From Candidatus Enterococcus testudinis (GTDB lineage: Bacteria > Bacillota > Bacilli > Lactobacillales > Enterococcaceae), in assembly GCF_002140915.1 (NCBI RefSeq), contig NZ_NGKU01000001.1, positions 365,525-429,524 on the forward strand: 64,000 nt of DNA, read 5' to 3'. This document shows positions 43,393-53,459 of the stretch, one piece after another. Below the pieces are notes generated by a model that saw only the letters and a list, made by a program, of their open reading frames with translations, did no database searches and was not told where the DNA came from. Made by a program: the position numbers and the translations under genes. How positions within the stretch are numbered: the first letter of the stretch is position 1; each line of letters begins with the position of its first letter.

Positions 43393-43561
43393 TGATGATG
43401 TGACTCCTCCTACTATGTAAAAAATTCGAATATCAACTATTCATTCCTTATAAAGTGTACCACATCTGTTAAACTATCGGCATAAGAATGTTTCGTTGTG
43501 TAAAGATTTCTTATTATATGAAATGATATTTCTTTGCTTAAAATTAAATTATGAAATATAG

Positions 43562-43612
43562 TTGCATTAGAAAGCGCAGTCAGTTATAATGCATTTGTAG
43601 AAAACGGTATCA
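43562..43612 (+). promoter_or_regulatory. Promoter and cre box of the MurNAc operon
   Basis: TTGCAT (43562-43567) and TATAAT (43585-43590) are 17 bp apart. The sequence at 43599-43612 matches the cre consensus TGWAANCGNTNWCA in 13 of 14 positions, overlapping the likely start site. CcpA repression by glucose is expected. Confidence 0.8.
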
Positions 43613-43642
43613 CTTGCGGGTGTTGGTCAAGGAGGAGAAGAG

Positions 43643-44707
43643 ATGTTTGGCTTTTCGGTATTTATGAATCAAGACGTAACACCATCTGATTTAGCACAGA
43701 TGGAAGAATTGGCTGTTTCATTCGACGGCATGTTTACCTCAATGCATATTCCTGAGGATGACAGTACACGTTATCGGGAGCGTTTAGGGGTGATTGGTGC
43801 GTTTGCCAAAAGACATCAACTGTCTTTAATGGTTGATATTTCTGGCAATGCGTTGACAGAAGCAGGGTTTTCAATCGACCGATTGGAGGAATTGATCGAT
43901 CTTGGGGTCACAGGTTTACGGATGGATTACGCCATCGACAATCAACAGATCGCCCAGTTTTCCAAACAAATGCGTATTGCATTGAACGCTAGCACATTGA
44001 CAGAAAAAGATGTCCAAGAACTTCAGACATATGGTGCTGACTTTACGCAATTAGAGGCGTGGCACAATTATTATCCCCGTCCAGAGACGGGATTGGCGGA
44101 GGAATGGCTCCAAGCCAAAAATCGTTGGTTGAAAGAGCAAGGCTTCTACGTTCAAGCCTTTGTGCCAGGAGATGATCGCCTGCGTGGCCCAATGTATGCG
44201 GGATTGCCCACATTAGAGGATCATCGTGGCATGACACCCTTTGCTGCGGCATTGGCCTTGCAAGAAACTGGCACAGTGGATGCCATTTATATAGGCGATG
44301 GCGGATTGACCCGTCAAAGTATCCAGCAGTTCAATGATTATATGCAACAAAACCTCATCACGTTGCGAGTCAAAGCTGTCGGTTCCGCCTATTTAGATAC
44401 AGTGATTGGCCTTCATCAAAATCGACAAGATGAAGCCAGAGATGTCTTGCGCAGTGCAGATGCCCGATTTGGCGATGTTTCTTTTGTGAAACCAGAAGCA
44501 CGTATGCCACGACCGATTGGAGCGGTGACCATCGACAATCAAGCCTATGAACGGTATATGGGGGAAATTCAAGTCTGCAAAAACGCTCTGCCAGCCGATC
44601 CCCGCGTCAATGTAGCAGCACAAGTGATTGCGGCAGATTTGCCCTTGATTCAACACATACACGCAGGAATGCGATTCAAAATAGAAAGAGATGATTCCAA
44701 TGAGTAA
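43643..44707 (+). CDS. mupG: MupG 6-phospho-N-acetylmuramidase (DUF871)
   Basis: This 354-residue protein belongs to the DUF871/MupG family ([11 protein letters not shown] start, TSMHIPEDD and a TIM-barrel pattern), which hydrolyses MurNAc-6-phosphate-GlcNAc taken up by the PTS. It leads the mupG-murQ-murP operon; murQ begins within its last codons. No signal peptide is present, as expected for an enzyme of phosphorylated cytoplasmic disaccharides. Confidence 0.88.
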   Translation: MFGFSVFMNQDVTPSDLAQMEELAVSFDGMFTSMHIPEDDSTRYRERLGVIGAFAKRHQLSLMVDISGNALTEAGFSIDRLEELIDLGVTGLRMDYAIDNQQIAQFSKQMRIALNASTLTEKDVQELQTYGADFTQLEAWHNYYPRPETGLAEEWLQAKNRWLKEQGFYVQAFVPGDDRLRGPMYAGLPTLEDHRGMTPFAAALALQETGTVDAIYIGDGGLTRQSIQQFNDYMQQNLITLRVKAVGSAYLDTVIGLHQNRQDEARDVLRSADARFGDVSFVKPEARMPRPIGAVTIDNQAYERYMGEIQVCKNALPADPRVNVAAQVIAADLPLIQHIHAGMRFKIERDDSNE

Positions 44708-45608
44708 AATCAATTTAGATAACTTGACCACAGAAAGAAGAAACACAGAAACCACCAATTTAGATGAGATGACGATCGCAGAAGCTTGTCAAAAGATGAA
44801 CCGTGAAGATCAAAAAGTTGCTGAAGCGGTGGAACAAGAATTGCCAAGTATCGAGAAAGTCATTGAAGCGACGATTGCTTCATTAAAGAAAGGCGGCCGT
44901 TTGATTTATTTGGGCGCAGGTACCAGCGGGCGCTTGGGTGTTTTAGATGCGGCAGAATGTGTGCCGACCTTTGGTGTAGCACCTGAACTAGTGGTCGGCT
45001 TGATTGCAGGGGGCGAAAAAGCCATGACCGTTGCAGTAGAAGGTGCCGAAGATTCAATGACCCTCGGCAAACAAGATTTGGTCGATTTAGCTTTATCAGA
45101 TAAAGATATGGTGGTTGGTATCGCCGCCAGCGGACGGACACCTTATGTGATTGGGGCATTAGATTATGCCAATCAAGTAGGGGCGACCACAGCCACGATT
45201 GCTTGCAATAAACAGGCAGAAATTTCGGATCATGCCAGTCTGCCAATCGAAGTCGATTGCGGACCGGAATTTCTGACAGGCTCGACTCGATTGAAGTCAG
45301 GGACAGCGCAAAAGTTGATTTTGAATATGATCTCAACAATCTCAATGGTTGGCATTGGCAAGGTGTATAATAACTTAATGGTCGATGTCAAAGCCACCAA
45401 TGATAAATTGGTTGAACGTGCCAAACGTATCATTATGCAAGCCACGGAAGCGGACTATGACACAGCGGCTGCTTATTTTGACGCTGCGGAGCAAAACGTC
45501 AAACTAGCGATTGTTATGTTGTTGACCAATAGCAGCAAGGAAGACGCCCAAACCAAATTGACAGTGGGCAATGATTTTGTGAAAACAGCGATTGGAGGAG
45601 AAGGGTAA
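44700..45608 (+). CDS. murQ: N-acetylmuramic acid 6-phosphate etherase
   Basis: This 302-residue SIS-domain lyase contains [26 protein letters not shown] and [12 protein letters not shown]. It cleaves the lactyl ether of MurNAc-6-phosphate to give GlcNAc-6-phosphate and lactate. The ATG at 44700 is spaced properly from AAAGAG and overlaps the mupG end. Its stop touches the murP start. Confidence 0.95.
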   Translation: MSKINLDNLTTERRNTETTNLDEMTIAEACQKMNREDQKVAEAVEQELPSIEKVIEATIASLKKGGRLIYLGAGTSGRLGVLDAAECVPTFGVAPELVVGLIAGGEKAMTVAVEGAEDSMTLGKQDLVDLALSDKDMVVGIAASGRTPYVIGALDYANQVGATTATIACNKQAEISDHASLPIEVDCGPEFLTGSTRLKSGTAQKLILNMISTISMVGIGKVYNNLMVDVKATNDKLVERAKRIIMQATEADYDTAAAYFDAAEQNVKLAIVMLLTNSSKEDAQTKLTVGNDFVKTAIGGEG

Positions 45609-47575
45609 TGGCAAAAGATACAGTAACAGTGGAGGAACTGGCAGCGAAGATTTTTGCAGCCTCTGGTGGAATGGAGAACGTGGAAACGGTCAATCATTGT
45701 ATGACCCGCGTCCGCATGACGGTCCGTGATCACGACCAAGTGGACCAACAAGGACTGAAAGACATTCCAGGTGTCATGGGTGTCGTCAATGACGAACAGC
45801 TGCAAGTCATCATTGGACCAGGGAAAGTAAACAAAGTCGCCAATGCCATGGTGGCACAAGCAGGCGTCGACTTAGGACAAGAGATTCCACAAACAAATCA
45901 ATCTGGCAAAGATGCCCTCAGTGCAAAAACAGCCGAAATGAAAGCTGCTCAAAAAGCAAAGCAAAAGCAATCACCAATCAAATCTTTGTTGAAAGATATT
46001 TCTAATATTTTTGTACCGATGATTCCAGCTTTTGTCGGTGCGGGATTGGTAGCGGGCATCGCTTCTGTGATGACCAACATGATCACTGCCGGCAGATTAG
46101 ACGGTGATACGTGGAATTATTATGTCATGATCCTCAATGTTTTGAAGAATGGAATGTTTACATACCTTGCGATTTTTACAGGGGTCAATGCGGCACAAGT
46201 CTTCAAAGCCAATCCAACATTGGGTGGGGTGATCGGTTCTGTCATCTTACTCTCTGGTATGAATCCAGAGGCACCGATCCAAAACTTGTTCACAGGTGAA
46301 GCACTCCTCGTCAACCAAGGTGGTATCTTAGGCGTGATTTTCGCCGTATGGTTATTGGCAAAATTAGAGGCTGTATTGCACAAAGTGATTCCAGAAGCAA
46401 TCGATATTATTGTGACCCCAACGTTGTGTTTGTTGATTATCGGTTTAGCAGAGATATTCTTGATTATGCCATTGGCCGGTGTCATTTCTGATAGTTTGGT
46501 AGGATCAATCAATTGGGTCCTAAATGTAGGCGGTGCCTTTTCAGGTTTTGTACTAGGGGCAGCCTTCTTACCAATGGTGATGTTTGGTCTGCATCAAATC
46601 TTAACGCCCATCCATATTCAAATGATTGAAGCAACTGGCAGCACCCAATTATTGCCGATCCTTGCAATGGCGGGTGCAGGTCAAGTCGGTGCGGCATTGG
46701 CTTTGTGGGTGCGTCTACGCAAAGACAAAGAATTAACGGAAATGATCAAAGGTGCTTTGCCAGTCGGTATCTTAGGGATCGGCGAGCCGTTGATCTATGG
46801 TGTGACGTTACCGCTGGGCCGCCCCTTTATCACAGCTTGTATTGGCGGCGGGATTGGTGGTGCCGTGATTGGTGCACTATCGACGATTGGTGCGACAGCG
46901 ATCGGTCCTTCAGGGATGGCATTGATTCCATTGATTGCCAACGGTCGTTGGTTAGGCTACATCTTTGGCTTGCTGGCAGGTTATGCAGGCGGCTTTGTCG
47001 CTACGTATTTCTTTGGTATTCCTAAAGACCGCTTAGCGGCTGTACAAAGTTTGGATACAACGTCTACAACAACAGCACCGCAAGCAACTCCAGAAAAAAC
47101 AACAGCTACACCTGCGCAAGCGACAACAACGACTTTTTATGCTGTTGCCAAGGGTGAAACCAAAGCACTGACGGAATCAAGCGATCCAGTCTTCCGTCAA
47201 AAAATGATGGGTGACGGCTACTTTGTTTTGCCAGAAGATGGTGCTATCTATGCACCGGTATCCGGAACAGTTACCACGGTCTTTCCGACGAAACATGCAA
47301 TCGGATTCCAGACAGCTGCTGGATTAGATGTCTTGTTGCACATGGGTGTCGATACAGTCGAATTGAAAGGGGCACCTTTCGAGATCTTGGTGGAAGCAGG
47401 CCAAGAAGTGACGGCAGCAACACAAGTCGCACAAGTTGATCTTGCACAGCTGGTCCAACAACAAAAAGCAACTGAAATGTTGGTGATGATCACCAATATG
47501 GATGCAGTATCAACTGTAGAAGTAGTGAAAATTGGTGAAACATCAGCTGGTGAAGCCGTTCTTCATGCAAAATAA
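45608..47575 (+). CDS. murP: MurNAc-type PTS EIIBCA
   Basis: This 655-residue transporter has an EIIB domain with phospho-Cys31 (NHCMTRVRM), an EIIC membrane domain from about residue 120 to 475, a Thr/Ala/Gln-rich linker, and an EIIA-Glc domain with phospho-His578 (LLHMGVDTVEL). It takes up and phosphorylates MurNAc or MurNAc-GlcNAc. E. coli MurP lacks the EIIA part, so this form is self-sufficient. It is coupled to murQ. Confidence 0.9.
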   Translation: MAKDTVTVEELAAKIFAASGGMENVETVNHCMTRVRMTVRDHDQVDQQGLKDIPGVMGVVNDEQLQVIIGPGKVNKVANAMVAQAGVDLGQEIPQTNQSGKDALSAKTAEMKAAQKAKQKQSPIKSLLKDISNIFVPMIPAFVGAGLVAGIASVMTNMITAGRLDGDTWNYYVMILNVLKNGMFTYLAIFTGVNAAQVFKANPTLGGVIGSVILLSGMNPEAPIQNLFTGEALLVNQGGILGVIFAVWLLAKLEAVLHKVIPEAIDIIVTPTLCLLIIGLAEIFLIMPLAGVISDSLVGSINWVLNVGGAFSGFVLGAAFLPMVMFGLHQILTPIHIQMIEATGSTQLLPILAMAGAGQVGAALALWVRLRKDKELTEMIKGALPVGILGIGEPLIYGVTLPLGRPFITACIGGGIGGAVIGALSTIGATAIGPSGMALIPLIANGRWLGYIFGLLAGYAGGFVATYFFGIPKDRLAAVQSLDTTSTTTAPQATPEKTTATPAQATTTTFYAVAKGETKALTESSDPVFRQKMMGDGYFVLPEDGAIYAPVSGTVTTVFPTKHAIGFQTAAGLDVLLHMGVDTVELKGAPFEILVEAGQEVTAATQVAQVDLAQLVQQQKATEMLVMITNMDAVSTVEVVKIGETSAGEAVLHAK

Positions 47576-47580
47576 GCAAT

Positions 47581-47612
47581 CCCCGTCTTTTAAAAAAGGC
47601 GGGGTATTTTTT
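47581..47612 (+). terminator. Terminator of the MurNAc operon
   Basis: CCCCGTCTTTT and AAAGGCGGGG arms are followed by T6. Confidence 0.85.
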
Positions 47613-47650
47613 AAGTTTTAAGTAAATCGATTGCTGAATATTTTGAGTTA

Positions 47651-47667
47651 TGTTACAGTTTTGTTAC
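47651..47667 (+). promoter_or_regulatory. WalR-type box upstream of the LPXTG gene
   Basis: TGTTAC-AGTTT-TGTTAC is an exact fit to the WalR/VicR direct-repeat consensus TGTHAH-N5-TGTHAH. It lies about 32 bp before the ATG and should place this wall protein under the essential cell-wall two-component system. Confidence 0.65.
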
Positions 47668-47698
47668 AAATATGGGATCTTGTTGGAGGAGAAGAAGA

Positions 47699-48712
47699 AT
47701 GAAAAAAGTATTTTGGCTGAGTTGCTGTATCCTTTTCTTATCACCGTTGACGACTTTGGCAGAAGAGTCTACTAGTGCCGCTATAGCACAGAGTAGTGAT
47801 TCAAGTGTACAAATGACCAGTGAATCCGTTTCAGAACCAACGAATCAAACCAATACATCCAGTGACGAGGCAACAACTAACAGCACAGGGGAAACGACAG
47901 AAGCGACAGAAGCGACAGAAACGATTGATGCCGCTGCAGTGATTGCAACGATTCAATCAGATACAGGTGAGGAAACCAATAGCCAAACATTTTCTACACA
48001 AGAACAACCAAGCGACATGCGCCAATCGCTGCAGACGGGGATTGCCGATGGTCGTATCACCGCATTGACACAAGCCGAGTTGGATCAGTTATCAGATGAG
48101 CAGTTGGCACAAGCCAATCAGCTTGCATTGCGCTATTCAAGTGATGCGATGGGCTTCGATTTAGGTTTTTTTGGGAAAATCGTGCGGGCGTTGTGGATTG
48201 ACCAAACACTGTCATGGTCAGCGATCGAAGCGCAACTGGCCTTTGATCCTAGCAGTTATGCCACCTTTTCTGCGATGATCCCAGACATGGATCAATTACA
48301 AGATTATTTGAATACCTTGTACCCAGCTACCGGTATTTTTCTGACAGTCAATCAAACCGTTTCTGAGGAATGGCTGACATCGATTTTGACAAACTTGGAT
48401 GCAGTTGAAGCGCAATCAAGTGATGAGACGTTGTTCCCGGGCAGAATCGCTTGGATCATCCATGCGATCAACGAATCGTTGTACTTGCCAACAGTGGCGA
48501 CAGAAACGACGAGTGACAGCCAACAAGCCGCTGAAACAGCGGAAACCGTTGTAAGCAGCGAGGGAACGACTGCATCAACTGCTGAAGCAACAGCACAAGA
48601 TAACAGCAGTCTGCCAAAAACCAACGAAACCAAAAGCCCACTATTACTAATTGCTGGTGTGGTTTTGATTCTCTTGGTTCTCCTTATTTTTTGGCGAAGA
48701 AAAAAGAAATAA
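47699..48712 (+). CDS. LPXTG-anchored surface protein
   Basis: This 337-residue protein has a signal peptide (about 1-25), a Ser/Thr/Glu-rich low-complexity region (about 26-105), a compact helical domain (about 110-265) of no family I recognise, another Thr/Ala-rich linker, and the sorting motif LPKTN (starting at residue 305) with a hydrophobic helix and RRKKK tail. Sortase would fix it to peptidoglycan. The ATG at 47699 follows GGAGGAG. It stands alone behind a WalR-type box next to the MurNAc operon, suggesting a cell-wall function. Confidence 0.82.
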   Translation: MKKVFWLSCCILFLSPLTTLAEESTSAAIAQSSDSSVQMTSESVSEPTNQTNTSSDEATTNSTGETTEATEATETIDAAAVIATIQSDTGEETNSQTFSTQEQPSDMRQSLQTGIADGRITALTQAELDQLSDEQLAQANQLALRYSSDAMGFDLGFFGKIVRALWIDQTLSWSAIEAQLAFDPSSYATFSAMIPDMDQLQDYLNTLYPATGIFLTVNQTVSEEWLTSILTNLDAVEAQSSDETLFPGRIAWIIHAINESLYLPTVATETTSDSQQAAETAETVVSSEGTTASTAEATAQDNSSLPKTNETKSPLLLIAGVVLILLVLLIFWRRKKK

Positions 48713-48879
48713 TTGTTATTTATTAATAGAATAAATCTACATTTTTTGGCTGCCAAAGTAGGGATACTTGGGCAGTCTTTTTTGGTTGTTTGAAAATAAA
48801 CCGCTTTTTCATTTCAATTATCCCACGTTAATAAAGAATCTATCTAAATGAACTTCATAAAAAATTCAAATTTAAATAC

Positions 48880-48936
48880 TTGCATTCTTAATCAGAGGGT
48901 GTATAATGACACAGTGTCATATGACGATGTGTCATA
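48880..48936 (+). promoter_or_regulatory. Promoter and double TetR operator of tetR-efrAB
   Basis: TTGCAT (48880-48885), 16 bp, TATAAT (48902-48907) is followed by two adjacent palindromes: TGACACAGTGTCA (48907-48919) and a similar one at 48920-48936 (TATGAC...GTGTCATA). They overlap the start site and are the probable operator of the TetR protein encoded directly downstream. Confidence 0.75.
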
Positions 48937-48983
48937 TTTGAACGATGTGATTTATTCAACTAAATTGAAAGGAGATCATTTGA

Positions 48984-49664
48984 TTGCCAACAGAAACATT
49001 TTTTCATTTACCAGCTGAAAAGCAAAAACGTATTATGAACGCAGCCAAGAAAGAATTTTCTCGTTTGCCACTTAAGGATGCGTCGATTGCAACGATCATC
49101 AAGGATGCAGAAATCCCTCGAGGCAGTTTTTACCAGTATTTCGAAAATAAAGAAGACTTGTACTATTATTACTTTCACACGTTGAAAAGTGATAGTCAAA
49201 GAGATCTGATTCGATCGATCCAGCATGAAAATGGTGATTTGTTTGCGGGGTTTGAATGGTATTTTTCTCGGATGATCGAGGAAGTATTAAAAGGCAAAAA
49301 TGCCAATTTTTATCGCAACTTGTTTTTGAGCATGGATTATCGGTCCTTCCATAAAGTTATGCCGGAAATACATAAAAAAATGCACCAAGCGCATCATGAA
49401 GAACGAAAAGCGACCCGGGAAAAAGAGGAAGCAGAATTTTTCGCGGAGATCGACAAAGATTTGTTGAAGGTCGCTGATGATCATGAATTGAAACTGCTGA
49501 TCCAATTATTGATGCATACGGTATTTTCGACGATTACCGAAGCATATCGGCAGGTGCAAGCTGATCCTAGCTATGACCCATCATTGGCGATGTCAGATTT
49601 CAATAGCAAAATTCGCTGGTTACGAGAAGGCGCAAGGAAAGAAAGAGGGGAAACACATGACTAA
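48984..49664 (+). CDS. TetR-family regulator of the EfrAB exporter
   Basis: This 226-residue regulator has an N-terminal helix-turn-helix (ASIATIIKDAEIPRGSFYQYF) and a C-terminal helical domain of TetR type. The start is a TTG eight bases after GGAGA. It overlaps efrA by 8 bp and lies behind the double palindrome at 48907-48936. It should repress its own operon until a substrate of the exporter binds. Confidence 0.87.
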   Translation: MPTETFFHLPAEKQKRIMNAAKKEFSRLPLKDASIATIIKDAEIPRGSFYQYFENKEDLYYYYFHTLKSDSQRDLIRSIQHENGDLFAGFEWYFSRMIEEVLKGKNANFYRNLFLSMDYRSFHKVMPEIHKKMHQAHHEERKATREKEEAEFFAEIDKDLLKVADDHELKLLIQLLMHTVFSTITEAYRQVQADPSYDPSLAMSDFNSKIRWLREGARKERGETHD

Positions 49665-51384
49665 ATTGATCAAACGCGTATCAACCATATCTATCGTGAT
49701 GGCTGTCGTGTTTATGGTGATCCAGGTAGTGGCAGATCTGTATTTGCCAACACTGACATCAAACATTATCAACAATGGGGTCGCAACCGGTGATATTGAT
49801 TATATATGGAAAACGGGATTTTATATGATTGGTTTTTCAATGATCAGTATCTTGGCAGCATTAGCAAATACCTATTTTGCTACCCGCGAGTCTCAAAAAT
49901 TAGGACAAAAATTACGTTCTGATATTTACCAAAAAGTAGAAAATTTCTCAGCTCGTGCATTTGATAAATTCGGTACCGCATCTTTGATCACGCGGACCAC
50001 CAATGACGTGAACCAAATTCAAATGGTGACACAAATGTTCTTGCGGATGATGATCAATGCGCCTATCACATTGATCGGTGCCAGCTTCTTGGCGTATCAA
50101 AAAGATGCACAACTGACACGGATCTTCTTAGTCGTTATTCCGATCATGCTGGTTCTTGTCGGCGGCATTATGTATTTTGCCGTACCGCTATTCAAAAGCA
50201 TGCAAAAGAAAACCGACCGTTTGAACTTGGTTTTCCGTGAAGGATTAACCGGTGTACGTGTCATCCGGGCTTTTGACAAAACGAAATATGAAGCCAAGCG
50301 CTTTGACGATGCCAACAAAGACTACACCCAAACAGCGATCAAAGTGAATACGATCGTGGCACTGATGATGCCATTGATGACATTGATCATGAGTGGAACC
50401 AATATTGCCATTACATGGTTTGGCGGTCACTATATCGCTGAAATGACCTTAGAAGTAGGGAATTTGATTGCCTTCATGACGTATGCAGCCCAAATTCTGA
50501 TCAGTTTCATGATGTTATCCATGATTTTTGTTATGGTACCAAGAGCACAAGCTTCTGCTGATCGGATCAATGAAGTATTAAATGAAGAAGATGAAGTCTT
50601 GGATCCTCAATCACCAGAAAGATTGACATTGAAAGGCAACCAAGCAACTTTGCGCTTTGATCAAGTCAGCTACCGCTATCCAGGTGCCGAAAAGTCAGCC
50701 CTTGAAGCAATTGATTTTGAGGCGGAATCTGGAGACTTCGTCGCAATCATCGGTGGGACAGGCTCTGGGAAAACCACATTGGTCAATCTATTGCCGCGAT
50801 TGTTTGATGTCGAAACCGGATCAATCCGTATCAATGACACAAATATTGCTGCGGTGACCCAACACAATTTAAGAGAAGTCGTAGGCTTCGTGCCGCAAAA
50901 AGCAGTACTTTTCTCTGGTACGATTCGGGAAAACATGTTGTACGGAAAGCCCGATGCAACAGAGGAAGATATTTGGAAAGCTTTGGAAATCGCGCAAGCC
51001 AAAGACTTTGTATCAGAACTTGAAGACGGGCTTGAAAGCCGTGTGGAACAAGGCGGGGGCAATTTCTCCGGTGGTCAACGCCAACGGTTAGCCATCGCAC
51101 GTGCATTGGTCAAACAAGCCGATGTTTATGTCTTTGATGATTCTTTCTCAGCGCTAGACTTCAAAACCGATGCCAATCTGCGGGCCGCTTTAAAACGGGA
51201 CATGCAAGATAGTATCATGGTCGTTGTCGCACAACGCGTCAGCACAGTAATGGATGCCGATACGATCCTTGTTCTTGATGAAGGACAATTGGTGGGTAAA
51301 GGCAACCACGACACATTATTAGCAGAAAACGAAACCTACCAAGAAATCGTTTCTTCACAATTGAGAGAGGAGGATCTTGCATGA
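49657..51384 (+). CDS. efrA: Multidrug ABC exporter subunit EfrA
   Basis: This 575-residue half-transporter has six membrane helices (about 1-320) then an ATPase domain: Walker A GGTGSGKTT, signature SGGQRQRLAIAR and Walker B VFDDSFSALD. The residue after the Walker B aspartate is Asp rather than Glu, as in the degenerate site of heterodimeric exporters. The ATG at 49657 overlaps tetR; a longer frame from 49573 lies inside it. EfrB starts in an ATGA overlap. EfrAB pumps drugs and dyes in E. faecalis. Confidence 0.9.
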   Translation: MTKLIKRVSTISIVMAVVFMVIQVVADLYLPTLTSNIINNGVATGDIDYIWKTGFYMIGFSMISILAALANTYFATRESQKLGQKLRSDIYQKVENFSARAFDKFGTASLITRTTNDVNQIQMVTQMFLRMMINAPITLIGASFLAYQKDAQLTRIFLVVIPIMLVLVGGIMYFAVPLFKSMQKKTDRLNLVFREGLTGVRVIRAFDKTKYEAKRFDDANKDYTQTAIKVNTIVALMMPLMTLIMSGTNIAITWFGGHYIAEMTLEVGNLIAFMTYAAQILISFMMLSMIFVMVPRAQASADRINEVLNEEDEVLDPQSPERLTLKGNQATLRFDQVSYRYPGAEKSALEAIDFEAESGDFVAIIGGTGSGKTTLVNLLPRLFDVETGSIRINDTNIAAVTQHNLREVVGFVPQKAVLFSGTIRENMLYGKPDATEEDIWKALEIAQAKDFVSELEDGLESRVEQGGGNFSGGQRQRLAIARALVKQADVYVFDDSFSALDFKTDANLRAALKRDMQDSIMVVVAQRVSTVMDADTILVLDEGQLVGKGNHDTLLAENETYQEIVSSQLREEDLA

Positions 51385-53267
51385 GTGAAAAGAAAACCAA
51401 CACAAACCAAAGCCATCGTGGTGGACCAATGGGTGGCGGACCTGGCCGAAATATAGGCGCCAAAGGACCAAAAGCCAAAAACTTTTGGGGCACAGTCAAA
51501 CGGCTCTTTGGCTACATGTCGAAACGGTCGATGGCCATCATCGCTGTCTTTGTCTTAGCCATCGCAGCAGTCATTTTCCAAATCCAAACGCCAAAAATCT
51601 TAGGGGAAGCCACTACTGAGATCTTTAAAGGCGTGACGATCGGTGCGCAACAAATGCAAGCCGGTCAAACAGTCACTGAATTTCCAATCGATTTTGACAA
51701 AGTCGGGCAAATCATTTTGATTGCTATCGGTATGTACGTGATCTCCGCAGTCTTCAACTTTATGCAACAGTTCATTATGACCCGCGTTTCCCAACGCACC
51801 GTCTATGAATTGCGCCGTGATTTAGATGAAAAGATGAATCGGTTGCCAATCTCTTATTACGATACCCATTCCAATGGGGATATCATGTCTCGGGCAATCA
51901 ACGATATGGATAACATTGCCAGCACATTGCAACAAAATCTGACTCAATTTATTACAAGTGTCGTCACCTTCATTGGTGTCTTGTGGATGATGTTAACGAT
52001 CAGTTGGCAATTGACTTTGGTGGCACTAGCAACGGTCCCATTAAGCTTAGTGGTCGTGATGATCGTGGCACCAAAATCACAAAAATTCTTTGCTGCCCAA
52101 CAAAAGAGCTTGGGTTTACTGAATGACCAAGTAGAAGAAACGTATGGTGGTCATACAGTAGTCAAAACCTTCAATCATGAAGCCGCTGACCAAGTCGTCT
52201 TTGAAGAAGAAAACGATCGTTTGTATACTGCAGGTTGGAAAGCCCAATTTATCTCAGCGATCATTATGCCATTGATGAACTTTATCAAAAACTTAGGCTA
52301 TGTTTTTGTCGCAGTCTTAGGTGGGATCAAGGTCGCCAACGGGAACATGACTTTAGGTGATGTGCAAGCATTCTTGCAATATACCAATCAATTCTCGCAA
52401 CCAATCACGCAAATTGCCAGTTTGTTGAATACGATCCAATCAACAGTTGCCTCAGCAGAACGGGTTTTTGAAGTGTTAGATGAAGAAGAAATGACTGATG
52501 AAGCTTCTGGATTGCCTGTCGAAGATACGGAATATAAAGTCCGTTTCGATCACGTACAATTCGGTTACAGCCCAGACAAATTGTTGATGACTGACTTTAA
52601 TTTAGATGTCAAAGCAGGAGAAATGGTCGCCATCGTTGGCCCAACTGGTGCGGGTAAAACCACACTGATCAATTTGCTAGAACGGTTCTATGATGTCAGT
52701 GGCGGGAGCATTCGCTATGACGGCAAAGATACCCGCGATTTGACACGGGATGAATTGCGCAGCAATATCTCGATGGTCTTGCAAGATACCTGGTTATTTA
52801 CAGGATCGATCTATGACAATATTCATTATGGCAATGAACAAGCAACCAAAGAACAAGTGATTGCTGCTGCGAAAGCGGCCCACGTCGATGATTTTGTTCG
52901 TAAATTACCTGAAGGCTATGATACAGTCTTGAATGAAGAAGCCAGCAATATTTCTCAAGGACAACGTCAATTGATCACCATCGCACGGGCGTTCTTGGCC
53001 GATCCAGATGTCTTGATCTTAGATGAAGCAACATCAAGTGTGGATACCCGGACAGAAATTTTGATCCAAAAAGCAATGGGTCGCTTATTAGAAAACCGGA
53101 CCAGCTTTGTAGTAGCACACCGTCTGTCAACGATTCGCGATGCCGACAATATCATCGTGATGAACCACGGATCAATCGTCGAAACAGGGAACCACGAATC
53201 ATTGATGGCGCAAAACGGATTCTATGCCGACTTGTACAATAGTCAGTTTTCAGAAGATGCTGCATAA
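51381..53267 (+). CDS. efrB: Multidrug ABC exporter subunit EfrB
   Basis: This 628-residue half-transporter has a Gly/Lys-rich N-terminal tail, six helices and an ATPase domain with Walker A GPTGAGKTT, Walker B LILDEATSSVD and a catalytic Glu. Its signature is SQGQRQLITIAR instead of SGGQ. This non-canonical signature would face the degenerate site of EfrA, which fits an asymmetric heterodimer. The operon ends in a strong terminator. Confidence 0.92.
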   Translation: MSEKKTNTNQSHRGGPMGGGPGRNIGAKGPKAKNFWGTVKRLFGYMSKRSMAIIAVFVLAIAAVIFQIQTPKILGEATTEIFKGVTIGAQQMQAGQTVTEFPIDFDKVGQIILIAIGMYVISAVFNFMQQFIMTRVSQRTVYELRRDLDEKMNRLPISYYDTHSNGDIMSRAINDMDNIASTLQQNLTQFITSVVTFIGVLWMMLTISWQLTLVALATVPLSLVVVMIVAPKSQKFFAAQQKSLGLLNDQVEETYGGHTVVKTFNHEAADQVVFEEENDRLYTAGWKAQFISAIIMPLMNFIKNLGYVFVAVLGGIKVANGNMTLGDVQAFLQYTNQFSQPITQIASLLNTIQSTVASAERVFEVLDEEEMTDEASGLPVEDTEYKVRFDHVQFGYSPDKLLMTDFNLDVKAGEMVAIVGPTGAGKTTLINLLERFYDVSGGSIRYDGKDTRDLTRDELRSNISMVLQDTWLFTGSIYDNIHYGNEQATKEQVIAAAKAAHVDDFVRKLPEGYDTVLNEEASNISQGQRQLITIARAFLADPDVLILDEATSSVDTRTEILIQKAMGRLLENRTSFVVAHRLSTIRDADNIIVMNHGSIVETGNHESLMAQNGFYADLYNSQFSEDAA

Positions 53268-53303
53268 GCGTCTATAGAAACAATAAAATAAAGCATTCGT
53301 GCA

Positions 53304-53338
53304 AAAACCAGTTAGATTTTCGTCTAACTGGTTTTTTG
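53304..53338 (+). terminator. Terminator of tetR-efrAB
   Basis: AACCAGTTAGA and TCTAACTGGTT arms around a TTTTCG loop are followed by T6. Confidence 0.9.
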
Positions 53339-53403
53339 TTGAGAAGAACAGGTGAAGGATTCAAATGAGAGGTACCTTTGTATGAGGGAACACAAATATC
53401 TAT

Positions 53404-53429
53404 GAACACTTTTGTGTTCGTGGTATAAT
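53404..53429 (+). promoter_or_regulatory. Operator and -10 of the toxin-antitoxin promoter
   Basis: The palindrome GAACACTTTTGTGTTC (53404-53419) lies between the likely -35 region and TATAAT (53424-53429). Another GAACAC half-site is at 53388-53393. It is the expected autoregulatory site for the antitoxin or its complex. Confidence 0.7.
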
Positions 53430-53459
53430 GTATATAAGTATCGGAGGGAGTGGATAAAG

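Noticed and set aside
48352-48756. 134-codon minus-strand frame at the end of the LPXTG gene
   Set aside because: It is the complement of the sorting signal and Thr-rich linker, with no start signal.
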